NCBI RefSeq assembly: GCF_000218685.1
Contig: NW_006763299.1
Location: forward strand, 425,478-489,477
Direction: 5' to 3'
Length of the DNA: 64,000 nucleotides
Source: Serpula lacrymans var. lacrymans S7.9
Taxonomy: Eukaryota > Basidiomycota > Agaricomycetes > Boletales > Serpulaceae
The position numbers were made by a program, and so were the translations under genes. The notes beneath the pieces are model-generated. The model was not told the origin of the DNA. It searched no databases and saw only the letters and a list, made by a program, of their open reading frames with translations. Positions 11,627-22,642 of this stretch are shown piece by piece; position 1 is the stretch's first letter, and each line of letters starts with the position of its first letter.

Positions 11627-11859
11627 CTGCATCGTCCGACTCCAATGGATCTGCTAAGAAAAAATGTGCTTACACATGCTGCTCATGCGGGGCGGTTGGA
11701 CATATTGGTGAGTTTGCTTTTCTTTGTTTCGGACTTTGGCGCTAATATTTCTTACAGCTTCAAATCGTTCTTGTCCGAAGTACACAACTAAACCACGTTC
11801 AAAACAAAACACAGAAAATACTGCACCAAGTAGTTAATTAGGAACTTTTATGTAGTAAG

Positions 11860-14523
11860 TCAGTCATCATACAAGTCCTCAGCCTCAAACTCAAAGTGAT
11901 CCTCAGTCCCGTCATCATCTGTTAATATTGTCATATGCATCAATGCAAGTCCATCCGCTACCTTGTCTGTGATAGAGGCTATAGCCTCTCGGCCTTGTTT
12001 GAATGAGTGAGGACTTTTTTCTCTGATCCGTGCAGCCAGTTTCTGAATTGTCTTGGTCATATCAGGTGGTGTATGCCAAATTGTGTGGTGTTGAAGGTGG
12101 AAGGCATTTTCAACGGTCACATGACAATTTTGGTACACTTCGATCAGAGGTGACTCTTTTATAACATGCTCGATTGTGCAATTTGGACCTGTACCTGAAT
12201 ATATAACCTACACCAGTGTTCTGAGGTGGTTCTCGTGTGAGCTTTTGGCTACCAACCTTTGTATACAGATTGTTTCTTTTAACCAACCAGTCCACAGCAC
12301 GGAATTTATTTGCTTTGCCAGTTGGATTACAAAGTAAGTTCATCTGAATGATTTTCCTAGATTGAGACAATCAGCTCATGTATACACAATGAAGACAAAT
12401 CTAGGACTTGCCGCAATGGCTCAGGATAATTACAACGAAGGTTTGTTGCAAAATGCATGATTTGTGACGCATATTTATGCTTTCTTGTTCCTTTAAAATA
12501 ATAGATCCAAGGTAAAAATGAAGCCTCAACCCGTCCCATATCCGCATTCATTGCATGAGAGAGATCAACATAAAGAAGCTCATCCCTATTCCGCAAGGTT
12601 TGATTTTGAAACCGCTGATCTTGTTCAGCAAGAGGTTTTTGGTGTGCAGCAAGAAGGCCATCTGTACTGGCAACATACTTTCTTACAATTGAGTACAACA
12701 TCTTAACTATGTCCTCCCAGCTTGGTTGTGATTTTGCAAACATTTCCAATGTTGTCCACTCATATTTACAGCTCCGAGCTTCCTCTTTCCAACAGTCAAG
12801 CATTGAAGCTGAAAGATCATGATGAATGACATCATGCATGTGTCGGAACCCAGGTTTACTGATCATTCTCCCAGTTTCATCCGGTCAAAGAATCCCTACG
12901 CTCTGAAATAGACTATTTTCATCATCACGGCCAGGTTTTGGGAGGAGGTATGTTCTCCACAAAGCGTCGGCACATGTCATTTTGTAGTGAAATAATCCAG
13001 GCATGAAGACCACATATTGGAAGCGGTTTCAAGGTGTTCCTTCAATTCTCCTTGTGTCTTTGACTAAATCAATGCGTTCCTTTGTCAATAGATCTCCATG
13101 CACAAGGATGACATATTCAGACATGTCAGCATCAAGTTCCGGTACAAAGTGCTTGTCGCTTTTGTCACCAATGCCGCCTTGCCTGAGTAAGTTATCCAAA
13201 ACCTCTATATTCCCATCCGGAGTTGACTGTTTGATATTCATTGCTCGACAAGGTATCTGATTCATTTTGTGGACCGGTATTTTGTCTATTATATCTGGCT
13301 CTCCAAGAAGACTGGAAAAATGGCCGAAGGATGTACATTGATTCACAAGGATGCTTCTGACATGCCATGCAAATGCTTCAGAGCGGGGGCTGAGTTTGTC
13401 GGGATGCAATTGTTTGTTGTAAGTGTCTTCTTTGTGATACTGGAGCATACTTCTAATCTCTTTGAATGGAGATGTTGCAGCAGGATTTCTGGAATCACGC
13501 TGCCACAATTCAGCTGAACAACGCAAAGCAGCTGGATCTGATACACCAAATAGTGGGATGACTGTGGCAGAGGTAGCACTGACAAACCTTGAGCTGTGCT
13601 CAATGGTTGGTTGTGCCGTCTTGAAGTCCATATCAAAGTTGTCATATGCAAATGCTGAGCACATAGACCACACTTCTTTTTTTATCTTTACAGATATCTT
13701 TACAGATATCTCCTTTGAAATTGACGAAACTGCATGATGTATAGATGTTAGGCTGACGGATGATCCAGCATGGGCCAACACTTCAACCACTTTCTCTGGA
13801 ACTCCAGTTGAATGGCAAAACAAGCCAAGGATAGCCTGTAAGTAGTTACACCTCTCGTTTGAATTGTGTAGCATGATACTAATGCACACAACAGTTTTCT
13901 GTGGATCAGGTTAGTTGGCTAGTGAGTATGCAAGCAAGTATACTGACAATCATTCCCAATGCAGTGTTCCTTGTGGCCGCTCTTCTCCACCTCTTCTTCG
14001 GTGTCTCCTGGTCACCTTTTTCATCCTCATCACCGCCAAGTTCTCCCATGAAGCTGTCTCCATCTGCAAGAGTTGGTGGTGTCCTATTCATTGGGGTTGC
14101 AGGTTCTCGAGCCTTTCTCCGGTTTTGTGGGCTCTCCATGATAGAGCTGATAATAGCCCAAAGGTTTGTTGCAACACTACTCATTTTAGTAGCCAGCTGT
14201 TGCATAAATGCTCCCTCTAGCTGCTCTGCTGTGGCCGATGTAGTCTTGAACTGCAAACCATGGCATTCACGGCCAAGTTCCTCAACCTCCCTACACAACA
14301 CACCTGTCACCAGTGTGAATGACCAGGAGAGCACTGGCTGTCAAGAATTTGTGTGGTTATACAGGTAAGCACATATTCTTGCACCATCCCTCTCTAGAGA
14401 TTCACGGGCTGACTTGGTACTGGTTTCAGTACTCTCCAGAATTCCCTGGATCAGCTTGGATACTGAAAATCTGTTTTCTTCTATGCACTGTAGGACAGCA
14501 CTCAGACGACGAGTGTTACTCAT
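11860..14523 (-). pseudogene. DUF6589 protein of transposon copy 1 (broken)
   Basis: Minus-strand, multi-exon gene starting at MSNTRRLS (14523) and converging on the helicase. Segments in order: N-terminal helical part (14523-14341 and 13906-14334), central domain with YDNFDMDFK (about 13660) and VHGDLLTKERI (about 13075), then KPGFRHMHDVI (about 12850), MNADMGRVEASFLPW (about 12550) and GKANKFRAVDW (about 12290). The same blocks occur in copy 2, so they are the conserved core of the family. Stops at 13029-13031 (TGG to TGA) and 12885-12887 (apparently CGA to TGA) break it. The function of DUF6589 is not established; the conserved Asp/Asp/Glu blocks would suit an RNase H-like recombinase (inference). 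Confidence 0.8.
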
Positions 14524-14638
14524 AGTAGATGGATATAATGTAAAAATATATTTCAACTCAGTAGCTTTATAGCTTATGAAATGGTGCAATGTTGATACAT
14601 TGTTGGAACATCGTGTTCGATTGTACTACTCCTACTCT

Positions 14639-14895
14639 TCTGTCCAAGAAAAGAAAAAGTCACGGTCACATTTTTGTTTTTGACTTTAGCCGACCGAAAG
14701 ATGTCGGATTTGGTGGCAATCTTCGGTGGTGCAAATAAACCAAAATCTGGAGCCACTACAAGTTTTGCCAGTCGGCCATATGTGTTATGCTCAACTCAAG
14801 TTTTGGTAAAGTCTCGGATAATTATATAATCAAATTATCTAATCACAAGCACTGGGATATAGCATACATACATATGTCGACTGGTTTGGAGTCTG
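14639..14895 (-). repeat. right terminal inverted repeat, element copy 1
   Basis: Reverse-complement partner of 7477-7733. Its inner end lies about 115 bp upstream of the DUF6589 start, so it may contain that gene's promoter. Confidence 0.92.
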
Positions 14896-14911
14896 CACCA
14901 TAATATGATAT

Positions 14912-14973
14912 TGTTAGTTTTGGTGATTCTGCACCTTTGTGCTACCTACATACTTTAAGATTTGTTCTTAACA
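14912..14973 (+). mobile_element. internally deleted solo LTR, family C (62 bp)
   Basis: Begins TGTTAGTTTTGG and ends TTGTTCTTAACA, matching both ends of the 320-bp LTR inserted in the gypsy gag at 45639-45958, with the middle missing. It has a perfect 5-bp duplication GATAT (14907-14911 and 14974-14978). Confidence 0.7.
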
Positions 14974-15292
14974 GATATATGTACCAATATCCATCACATA
15001 GTATCATGGCATTCACGATTCACTGTTCCATCCAGGGCTCTGATACTGATACCAAGATAGCAAGAGTGTGATGATGATATTAAATTCTCAACTGAGATTG
15101 TACTGTACTACAGAACATGCAATGAACAAATGCATGAACAGATGAATGTGATTAAACAACATGGCAGGTAGGTACATGGCAGACAGAACAACGTAGAAAA
15201 GCAGTTTCAACAAAAGAAACAAAGAGACTGTAACTACCAGTCCTTCACCAAATCAACTGAGCATGAATCACTCTCTGCCATTTGATACTCAC

Positions 15293-15545
15293 TGAGTCGA
15301 CTGAAGGGTGAGTCTTCCTGGCTCAGTGTAAGTTGCCATGTCAACTTGGAGACTCTCAGTAAAGAAGCTGCAACAAGGATCAGATTACCACAAGACAGTT
15401 ATCATTAAGGAACTACTCACTCTTTCACATTATCTTCCCATTCCTTGGTGGAAGTGGTACCCTTCTTTGCAAACTCCCGCAACTCTTTGAGCAGCCGGTC
15501 TACATATACCCAGAACTGCTCGTCTTTCCACACATGGGGGGACCC
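15293..15545 (-). pseudogene. fragment of an unidentified repeat-associated gene
   Basis: Two exon-like pieces on the minus strand: 15421-15545 (containing WKDEQFWVYVDRLLKELRE) and 15293-15367 (containing FFTESLQVDMATYTEP), separated by a 53-bp GT-AG intron, with another donor at 15292. The 5' part is cut off exactly where a CATCAGG element begins at 15546. It may be the end of one of the basidiomycete transposon-associated DUF families, but I cannot name it. Confidence 0.45.
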
Positions 15546-15706
15546 CATCAGGAAAAACAATTTGGCTATATAGACTCTGATAGTATATAGTTGCAAATAT
15601 AACTGTCATAGTGATCACAGCTGCAATAGAAACCCCAACATCTATTCAGGAACAATGTGCTCTTATAGTACTCTTATAGTTGGCTATAGCCTCTTATAGC
15701 ACTTAT
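15546..15706 (+). repeat. CATCAGG element, left portion (interrupted)
   Basis: Starts CATCAGGAAAAAC and closely follows 22643-22800. It is interrupted by the Harbinger element; matching sequence (TATAGCACTTATAACACTTAG) resumes at 18963 and then fades. Confidence 0.7.
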
Positions 15707-15866
15707 GAGCCCGTTTGGGAACTCTTTTCCAGCAAAAAGCTTGCCTCTACAATCGCTTAACATGTAGCGTCAAAACTCCATCTGAAGCGGAGACCAAATT
15801 ATATCAGTGTCCAAGTAAGGCAAGTAAGTTGGCAGGGCATGTGTACCAGCAGTGAGAACACCATTG

Positions 15867-17180
15867 ATGGATGACCAGGACAACAATTTCAGCGATCACA
15901 AGAGTGTGGAGGACAACGTGGAAAAAAGTGGGCTTGAATTAGATACCATGCAGCACAGGAGGCACCTGCTGCTCACAATGCAGCTCAGCTCAATCTTAGC
16001 TATGCTACTAATCATATCCACTAAAACTATCTATGCCAAATCCAAACTTCTGCATTGCCAAGAGCCAACCCCATATCATACATCAGTCTTGACAGGCCAT
16101 GGGTGGGTCACCGAGCTGCTCAACGGCCGCCCTGGCCGTATACAGACTGAGTTGGGTGTCAACAAGAGGGTGTTTCTGAAGCTCATCAATTTGCTTGAAA
16201 CAAATGGCTACACCGACTCCAAAAGTGTTTCCATTGAGGAACAATTGTCCATATTCCTGTATGTATCTGTTACAGGGCTTTCAGTTCGCCATTTAGGGGA
16301 GAGATTTCAGCGTGCAAATGACACAATTTCTCGGTGAGTCTGCTCTTTTAATTTATGTCTTTTAATCAATATTATTATCAGATATTTCTGTCACATGCTC
16401 AATGCTTTTACATCCCCCAATATATACTTTGCTTACATCCGTTTCCCATCTGTGACTGACCCCCCTGCATCCTACATTGCCGATAATCCAAAACTCTGCC
16501 AGTTCATTAACACCATAGGTGCAATTGATGGCACACATATTGCATGCACCCCATCCCATGAAGAGCGTTCTGCATCTTGAAACTGAAAGGGGGGGGTTTC
16601 CTAGAATTGCCTTGCTTGTTATGACTTCAAACTGAAGTTCACATACATGTTGAGCGGCTGGGAGGGATCCACAGTTGATACAAGGCTCTTCCATGATGCT
16701 TGCATACACAATCTTTGGATCTCGAAGGGGAATTATCATCTTGCCAATGGAGGGTTTCTGTCTTGTGATCAGCTCCTGGTACCTTATCAAGGAGAGCATT
16801 ATCATCTGTCTGAGTATGCAAGGGGTAACCGCCGGTTAGTTCCTTTGTTTTATATTTTAGTTTATTATGCTAATTAAACTAATTATTTAGACCTCAAAAT
16901 CACTGCAAATACTTCAATCTGCACCATGCATCCGCCCGGAACATTATTGAGAGGATTTTTGGGATGTTAAAATGTTGGTTCCAACTTCTCAACAGTGCAC
17001 CGGAGTATAGTATGATAATCCAGGCAAAGATCCCCCCAGCCCTCTGTGTTGTTCACAATTCCATTTGGATCTATGATCTATGATCCGAGTGATATTGATG
17101 ACTACAACACAGACATCTTGGATCCGGCCACTGACTCTCAAATTGGAGATCTTGCAGAGGGCCCCTCCTATCAAAGATAA
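15867..17180 (+). pseudogene. Harbinger transposase (DDE_Tnp_4 type, broken)
   Basis: Cuts and rejoins the element's ends. Start taken at MDDQDNN. A helical N-terminal part is followed by SVRHLGERFQ, a short intron near 16334-16380, then the catalytic blocks: GAIDGTHI (first Asp, about 16525), WEGSTVDTRLFHDA (second Asp, about 16660-16700) and NIIERIFGMLK (Glu, about 16940-16970). An intron lies near 16835-16890. The frame is damaged at 16578-16580 and 16584-16586 (two TGA codons where CGA is expected) and by an extra G in the run at 16589-16597. It ends at TAA 17178-17180. Confidence 0.8.
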
Positions 17181-17441
17181 CCAAATTCAAGCAAACAATC
17201 AGCGTAAGCAGTTAGCATTAGCAATGTGGGATGATTATCAAGAGGAATTAGCATGAAGGGGTTTGATTTAACAATTTCTTGTTTTTGTTCTATGCTAACA
17301 TTTCCTCTGCTTTAACAAATATCTGTACTTACATAGTGTCAATTCAATTTGGTGCATGCTGTCCTATTATTTGCAAAAACAAATTCATTGAGATAAGAAA
17401 TAACAATCATACAAAGCACTATGGACAACATGGACAACAAG

Positions 17442-18822
17442 TTAATGAATATTGGCATAAAGTTCAGGCAAGCACCACATCAAACCACGCTGCACAAGAC
17501 TGAGGTATGTCTCTACTAATGTCTTGTCCTCCCTGAACTTCTCAATGAGTTGGACAAATTTGGAAACAGGTAAGTGATTTTTGATTTCCTGGACCTTCAT
17601 GATAGCAAGTCCTAGATGAGTGTTGGTGGTTGAAAGAGCAGGAGCAACAGATAGAGTGGGGGGGGGGCTTGCCATTCCTTTTGAATGGTCATAGACATAT
17701 CCTTGATCATGGTCCCGGTGTTGATGAGGTGACCCTGCATTCCACAGAGTGCATTTGCAGTTATCAAGCGCGGGTTTTTAATGTATGAGATGTGGTGACA
17801 GATATGGCGCTGGAAGTCTTTGGGGCTGATGCTGATGTTGATGGTTGGGGGGATAAGCCAGCTTGCACAGTGTTATACTTCCCCTTGCTTGAAGACACTG
17901 ACACAGCACTTGGGATTGGGGATGTAGCCAGAGGAGCAGGTAGGGATGATGGTGAAGGCAAGGCAACCAGCCAGTTGATCACTGTGGACGATTGGGCTGG
18001 AGAAGCAGGGGTACAAAGGACTTCTGCAGTCACTGAACTTGACTTGGGTGGGGTTTGCACTTGCAGCGTTGTTGATGGGGTGGAGGGCTGATGGGAACAT
18101 ATGGATGAAGTGGCTTGGGGTGTACAAAAGGCATGTACACCCCTGGCTGCACGATTGGACATAACAGTATCTAACTTCTTGAAGTAAGGCCAGCCTTTGT
18201 TCTTGAACCCGGTGACAGTAGGATTGCGCTAATTGGAAAAGTAAGCACATTGTATAGCTGGAAAATGAATGCTTACTCACCTTGGCATAGTCTGTCCACT
18301 GGGTCTTGCTTTCTTCTGTGATGCTGAGCCCGGTTTCAGAATCCCAGTGCATACCTGAACTGTTTGCAATTAAGGCCGTGATAAGCTGATATGTGCGCTT
18401 TATCTGTGGTAGAATCATTAGATGTAGGTTATAATGATTCTCAAAGCCCCAATAAAAGTACTTACCCTCCCCCAATTCTCGCTGCAGGTCTTCCAGGATT
18501 TAGGTGCGCCCATAAAGGGGCTTTTGGACAACAGCAACTTGACCTCAACCCAGAATAGCTTTGCAAAGCTCATACCATCAGCCACTTTATTCCAGTTCTC
18601 TACTATATAGTCAATCATAATATGCTGTTGACTCTCAGACCAAACCACCCGGTCCTTGGAAGTTTGTCCAGTCATAGTAGAATCTGTATCAGGTGGAACA
18701 ACAGTTGATTGGCTGGTAGCTGGGGCCGGTTGATTGTGGATCGTTCTGAGTGGATAGCGATGGAACTTCTGTTTGCAAGGAGGACCCTTAGCTGCCAAAG
18801 AGGCAGACACCTTCCTCTTCAT
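17442..18822 (-). pseudogene. Harbinger partner protein with Myb/SANT-like domain
   Basis: Minus-strand companion of the transposase; in this superfamily such proteins bind the element ends and carry the transposase into the nucleus. Exon 1 (start MKRKVSAS at 18822) contains the trihelix block VVWSESQQHIMIDYIVENW, with conserved Trp residues continuing as GAPKSWKTCSENWGRV. A second part (about 18290-18410) has GMHWDSETGLSITEES. The C-terminal region (17764-18162) is very rich in Ser, Pro and Thr. A further exon at 17442-17675 is followed upstream by a run of ten G that may disturb the frame. Splice joins are approximate, so I call it a probable pseudogene. Confidence 0.68.
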
Positions 18823-18965
18823 GGTGAGCGACTGGTGTAGGTTGCGGTATGGGTCTGAGTGCAAATGGGTGGCGCAATGGCATAGCGGCACAGATGGCTG
18901 TGGAGAAAGCTATCAGGCTAAAGCCCCCGGAAAAGTGCTCACAAGAGTTTCCAAACGGACTCTAT

Positions 18966-20472
18966 AGCACTTATAACACTTAGACTCTATGTGGTAGCCA
19001 TGTAATTTGGTTCACTTAGTGCCTTCAGTTCACTAAACACCCATCTGGGTCGGGGGGCACCAAGAAGACCAAGCGGCACTCAAATGCTGCCATGCTGCCA
19101 ACTCAGTCATGCACAAAAAATGGCTACGGTCCGTCAAGGAGACTTGGACCCAAGGCCCAAGAACCCCCCAGTGATATCCCTTGATTGTTATCAGTACCAA
19201 TAGTATAAATAACAGTCTCATTAGATGTTTTAGTCCACCATACATTTTCTCCACACATTCTCATACTCCTCATGGACTTTAAACCTTATGGTACACTCCC
19301 CTCACATACAATTTCCCTTCACTAGATAATTGTCCGCATGGCACTCCTTACCTACATTACGGGTTACTCCCTACAAACTCCAATCCCTCTATTAGTACAT
19401 AAGCTGTAGCTTCTGTACTCTGTTTCTGCAGTTCAAATATCAACTAGTTCCTCCCACCTTTTATCCAAGTCTTCTTCTAAGCTTTCTGGTCCTTTGGAGA
19501 AGGACCATTACTCCTCTCCACCTTTCATCCCCTACTCTCACCTGTTCACTCCATTGAGTTAAGGTCCGCAGAAGGGCCTAGTGCACAAGCTAAGCCAACT
19601 CCCAACCTTGTACTCCGTTCTGCTCCTAAACCCACCTCCGTGCTCCAAACTCCAATCACTCCGAAGGTCATGATTCTGACACAATCTCACAACTGATTAG
19701 ACCACATACTCATTCACTATTACTCTCACTCATCCGGGACCTATGGTAGGTTGTCTAATATATTATTTACACTGTACTACGCTGATCTAACCCATAGACT
19801 CTTGTGATAAAGCTTAAAGAACACAATCTAGGCTCAGAAGACATGTCTTGCATTCAAGCAGGTTATATTCATATTATGGCGCAGCCATCTAAACTCCTCA
19901 TTTGCCGCTACAATCCTGCATATTGACCACCTCTTGCTTATACCGCCCTTTCCCCATTTGTTGGTTACAGAGTTCATTGCATCACAAAAGACTCTGATGC
20001 AACAGACACAGGAGGTAAGAAAGAAGAGCAGAGTCAAAGTGTTACAATCTGGTCTTCCCTTATGATCACAATTTGACTCTAATGTTATGCTACTATCAAT
20101 TGTTCAAGGTTCTTGGTCTATAATTGCCTGATAGGGATTGGATTATGGATGTGATAGTCTCCTCAGATGATAGGACTGAGGTCTTCCTTCGTGATGATAG
20201 CAGGGAATTGAAGAGTAGATTTGACTTGTCCTATCCTACTGTTATACAGAGGTTTACATACTGAATAGGTAGTGAATCCAAGCTCAGTTCTAAGCTGGGT
20301 TTGTATGTAAGAGCCAATAGCTTAAAGACTTCTAGGGTCAAGGGCAAGAGGGTTGTAATCCAACAGGAGTATCCTAGGGGAAATAGCAAGAATAGACCCA
20401 GGACATGTGACTATAATGTAGCTATAAGGAGAATCCTAGGAAGAACCGCAGATTACAGGGTATAGGGCTAAG
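18966..20472. other. repeat-like region without an identified gene
   Basis: Begins with the remainder of the interrupted CATCAGG element, then pyrimidine-rich sequence with many stops on both strands. The minus frame at 19834-20037 shows no motif. It may be decayed retroelement sequence; I see no direct proof. Confidence 0.4.
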
Positions 20473-21276
20473 TGTCACGATCACTCACTTCTGACACCCC
20501 TATCTCAACTGATAATGAATCCATTATATCTATTATCTCTCCAAATCTTATCTAATCTGGTCACAAGATTAATCACGTGACCTATGACGTAGCTACTTAC
20601 AAAGACAATTACAAAGCACCTCATGCCTTACGCATGACGCTCAGTCAGCATCTCATTGCTAACACATGTTCTGTAGTATATATACAGCTACCCCTTGTAC
20701 ATATTTCTCTAGCTGTTGATTACATCTTTATTCACTGTAATAGACCCTTGCTTGCAATTAGAACCTCTGACTCTCCATTTGTTCGATAAAAGAGTTGGAT
20801 CTTCACACAATCAACAGCTAGAAGTCAAGCACTGTCTATGATATTAACAGCAGCTACAATCATAACCATCATCCTAACCTTCACCCTTCCAATCCTATTC
20901 ATTGTCATCTACCTTGTCTACATAACCGTAACATCTATCAACACAACTCCCACCACTTCACTTCCTATTCCTCCACATCCATCAACCATTATATCCTTCT
21001 TCCCCAGAGGCACAGACTCTCTTGAGGAAATCCCCCTCACTCACATCCCATTAGTTACAACTTTACCCGGTGTGGAACTGAGTGAAGTTTAGTTAGAACA
21101 TTTTACCTAGTTTCACTTTCAGATACCTCTGACCAGGCCACGCACTTGCGTCCACCAGTCAGAGAGGGATTGACAGCTTAATGAGCGGATCACTTTGGGA
21201 CAACTGTCTGGACCCCAAATTATCACCATACATTTTACCTACATTCCGTAACACATTTTATATCACCCTACATACA
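20473..21276 (+). repeat. LTR of gypsy element copy 1
   Basis: About 804 bp from TGTCACGATC to CATACA, directly before the gag region. It is homologous over its length to 46770-47551 (reverse strand), including the blocks CCTCATGCCTTAC, GTAGTATATATAC and TGACAGCTTAAT. GTATATATACAG at about 20676 is a likely TATA box. Confidence 0.75.
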
Positions 21277-21283
21277 AAATAGT

Positions 21284-22642
21284 TTGGGACGGAAGAGGGC
21301 CCATTTATCAAAAGAGAAGACAGTATCTACGATCTTCAGAGATGTATTGATCCGATTTATCATTAGTGAACTCCTGTGTATGCGTAGAGATGATCTAGAA
21401 CGCTGGATAGCTACAGAACAAGGTTATACACACACATTTCTGTGGTGCTGCGAATTTGAAGCACCGGAAATAGAATCAATAAAAACAGTTTTGCTACGCT
21501 CTCCCACTCCCCAGATCAAACAAGAATCAGTCAAACCTGTCTTACCAAAGATCCATTGAATTCATGCAATTTTGGCAAAAAGAACCATCAATAAGCAGCA
21601 TGACAGACAGCATGGCCGACCTAATCGGGGCATTGCCGGAAGCTGGACCCAGCCAGACACAACTGACAATACTGGCCGGTCTAACACCAGAGGTCCAAGA
21701 ATAGATGCAGAGAATGATGGAAGTGGAAGTTGCCAGAAGAGTAACAGAAGCAACAGAAAAAAAAAGAGAGGGGCGGATGAGGGCCCATTAGGCAGCAGAA
21801 AGAGCGGAGGAGGAGGCGGCAGAATACAGGGGATTGTGGGAGAAACAGATCAGTACCAATTCCGAGATACAAAAGAACAACGAAGGAGGAGAGAAGAGAG
21901 ATTGCGAAAGGATAAGGAGCGCACTTGATAACCTGCCCACCTTCAACGGCGATCAAACAAAGTTTAAAAACTTCATAGAACACATATCACTTCACTTCAA
22001 AGAAGACCCAGAATACTTCAGAGATGAAAAGAAGAAGAAAGCTTTTGTGTTATCATATATGAAAGAAGGAACAGGTGCAAGCTTTAGAAGTGAGTGGCTA
22101 GAAGATAAGATGTCCATGACCTCAGCACTGGAACAGGCACAATACCAAAGATGGGCAATCTTTGAAAGAAGGCTAACCGAAGCTTTCAAAAATAATTACA
22201 AAGAAGAAGAAGCACAAAACCAAATCCTACAACTGAAACAAGGTAGTAAGACTGCAAGAGACGTCTTCCTAGAATTTGACAGCCTGCAAAGGAGAGCAGG
22301 ATACAGGGATGACTCCATTTTGATCACCTTGCTAAAGAGAAACATGAACTATACACTTGTGGACAAGCTCTACGTCAGCGGGCTGCCACCTAGCAGATAC
22401 AAGGAGTGGAGAAAACTCCTCCTAAACTATGATCAAATATGGAGAAAAACAGAAAAACAGAAGAAGGGGTACTTCGGTCAGACGGAGAGGACCGGAGCGA
22501 GGAAGGAAGATGGAGGAGGAAAGAAGGCTCATTCTGGAACCAAAGACAGAACCGGAACTGTCTACTCGGGTGCTGGGCAACCCATGGAGATAGACAAAGC
22601 CAGATACAGAAAAGAAGGACTCTGCTTCAAATGCAGAGTCAA
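21284..22642 (+). pseudogene. Ty3/gypsy gag, truncated
   Basis: Structural capsid protein of a gypsy retrotransposon. The N-terminal part is frame-disrupted (pieces at 21284-21559 and 21572-21928). The main frame from 21834 contains the retrotransposon gag core (LPTFNGDQTKF, FVLSYMKEG, FERRLTEAFK). It runs to the start of the zinc knuckle, CFKCRV, where a CATCAGG element begins at 22643. The equivalent minus-strand copy (43538-46459) continues with CFKCGVKGHIGKFCP, so the knuckle and all pol are missing here. Confidence 0.82.

Larger units (their letters stand above)
7743..11837 (+). pseudogene. RecQ-like DNA helicase of the transposon (broken)
   Basis: Start taken at ATG 7743 (MQSGRFETP). 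Visible motifs in order: Walker A APTGSGKT (about 7880-7905), motif Ia-like TPLN, an intron at 8067-8112, LTSPERV, motif II as DEGH (usual DEAH; about 8240), motif III SATM, and the second RecA lobe (HSGM, later QRLGHGARD). It ends in cysteine-rich segments: CRQK, CCWRC...CCDTC, and a zinc knuckle (CCSCGAVGHI...SC) spanning an intron at 11708-11757. Defects: one extra T in the run near 7827-7831 shifts frame; stops at 8668-8670 and 9201-9203 look like former CGA codons; a solo LTR sits at 9816-11626. Removing the LTR and one CTGC copy rejoins the frame exactly. A putative intron at 9316-9349 is unusually short. Confidence 0.82.
7477..14895. mobile_element. RecQ-DUF6589 DNA transposon, copy 1
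   Basis: A 7.4 kb element bounded by 257-bp near-identical terminal inverted repeats (7477-7733 and 14639-14895) that begin CAGACTCC, and flanked by an exact 9-bp duplication. Inside are a plus-strand RecQ-like helicase gene and a minus-strand DUF6589 gene, transcribed towards each other and ending 22 bp apart, so each inverted repeat probably supplies one promoter. A 1.8 kb solo LTR (9816-11626) has inserted into the helicase; without it the element was about 5.6 kb. No recognised transposase family is present, so DUF6589 is the likely recombinase (inference). Both genes are inactivated by stops or a frameshift. Confidence 0.9.
15707..18962. mobile_element. PIF/Harbinger-type transposon
   Basis: About 3.3 kb with imperfect inverted ends (GAGCCCGTTTGGGAACTC on the left, GAGTCCGTTTGGAAACTC reversed on the right) and a 3-bp duplication TAT (15704-15706 and 18963-18965), as usual for Harbinger. 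It carries the two expected genes: a DDE transposase (plus) and a Myb/SANT-like protein (minus), converging. It inserted into a CATCAGG element. Confidence 0.8.

Noticed and set aside
17764..18091. Plus-strand gene opposite the Ser/Pro-rich exon
   Set aside because: It is a complementary-strand shadow of a low-complexity region.
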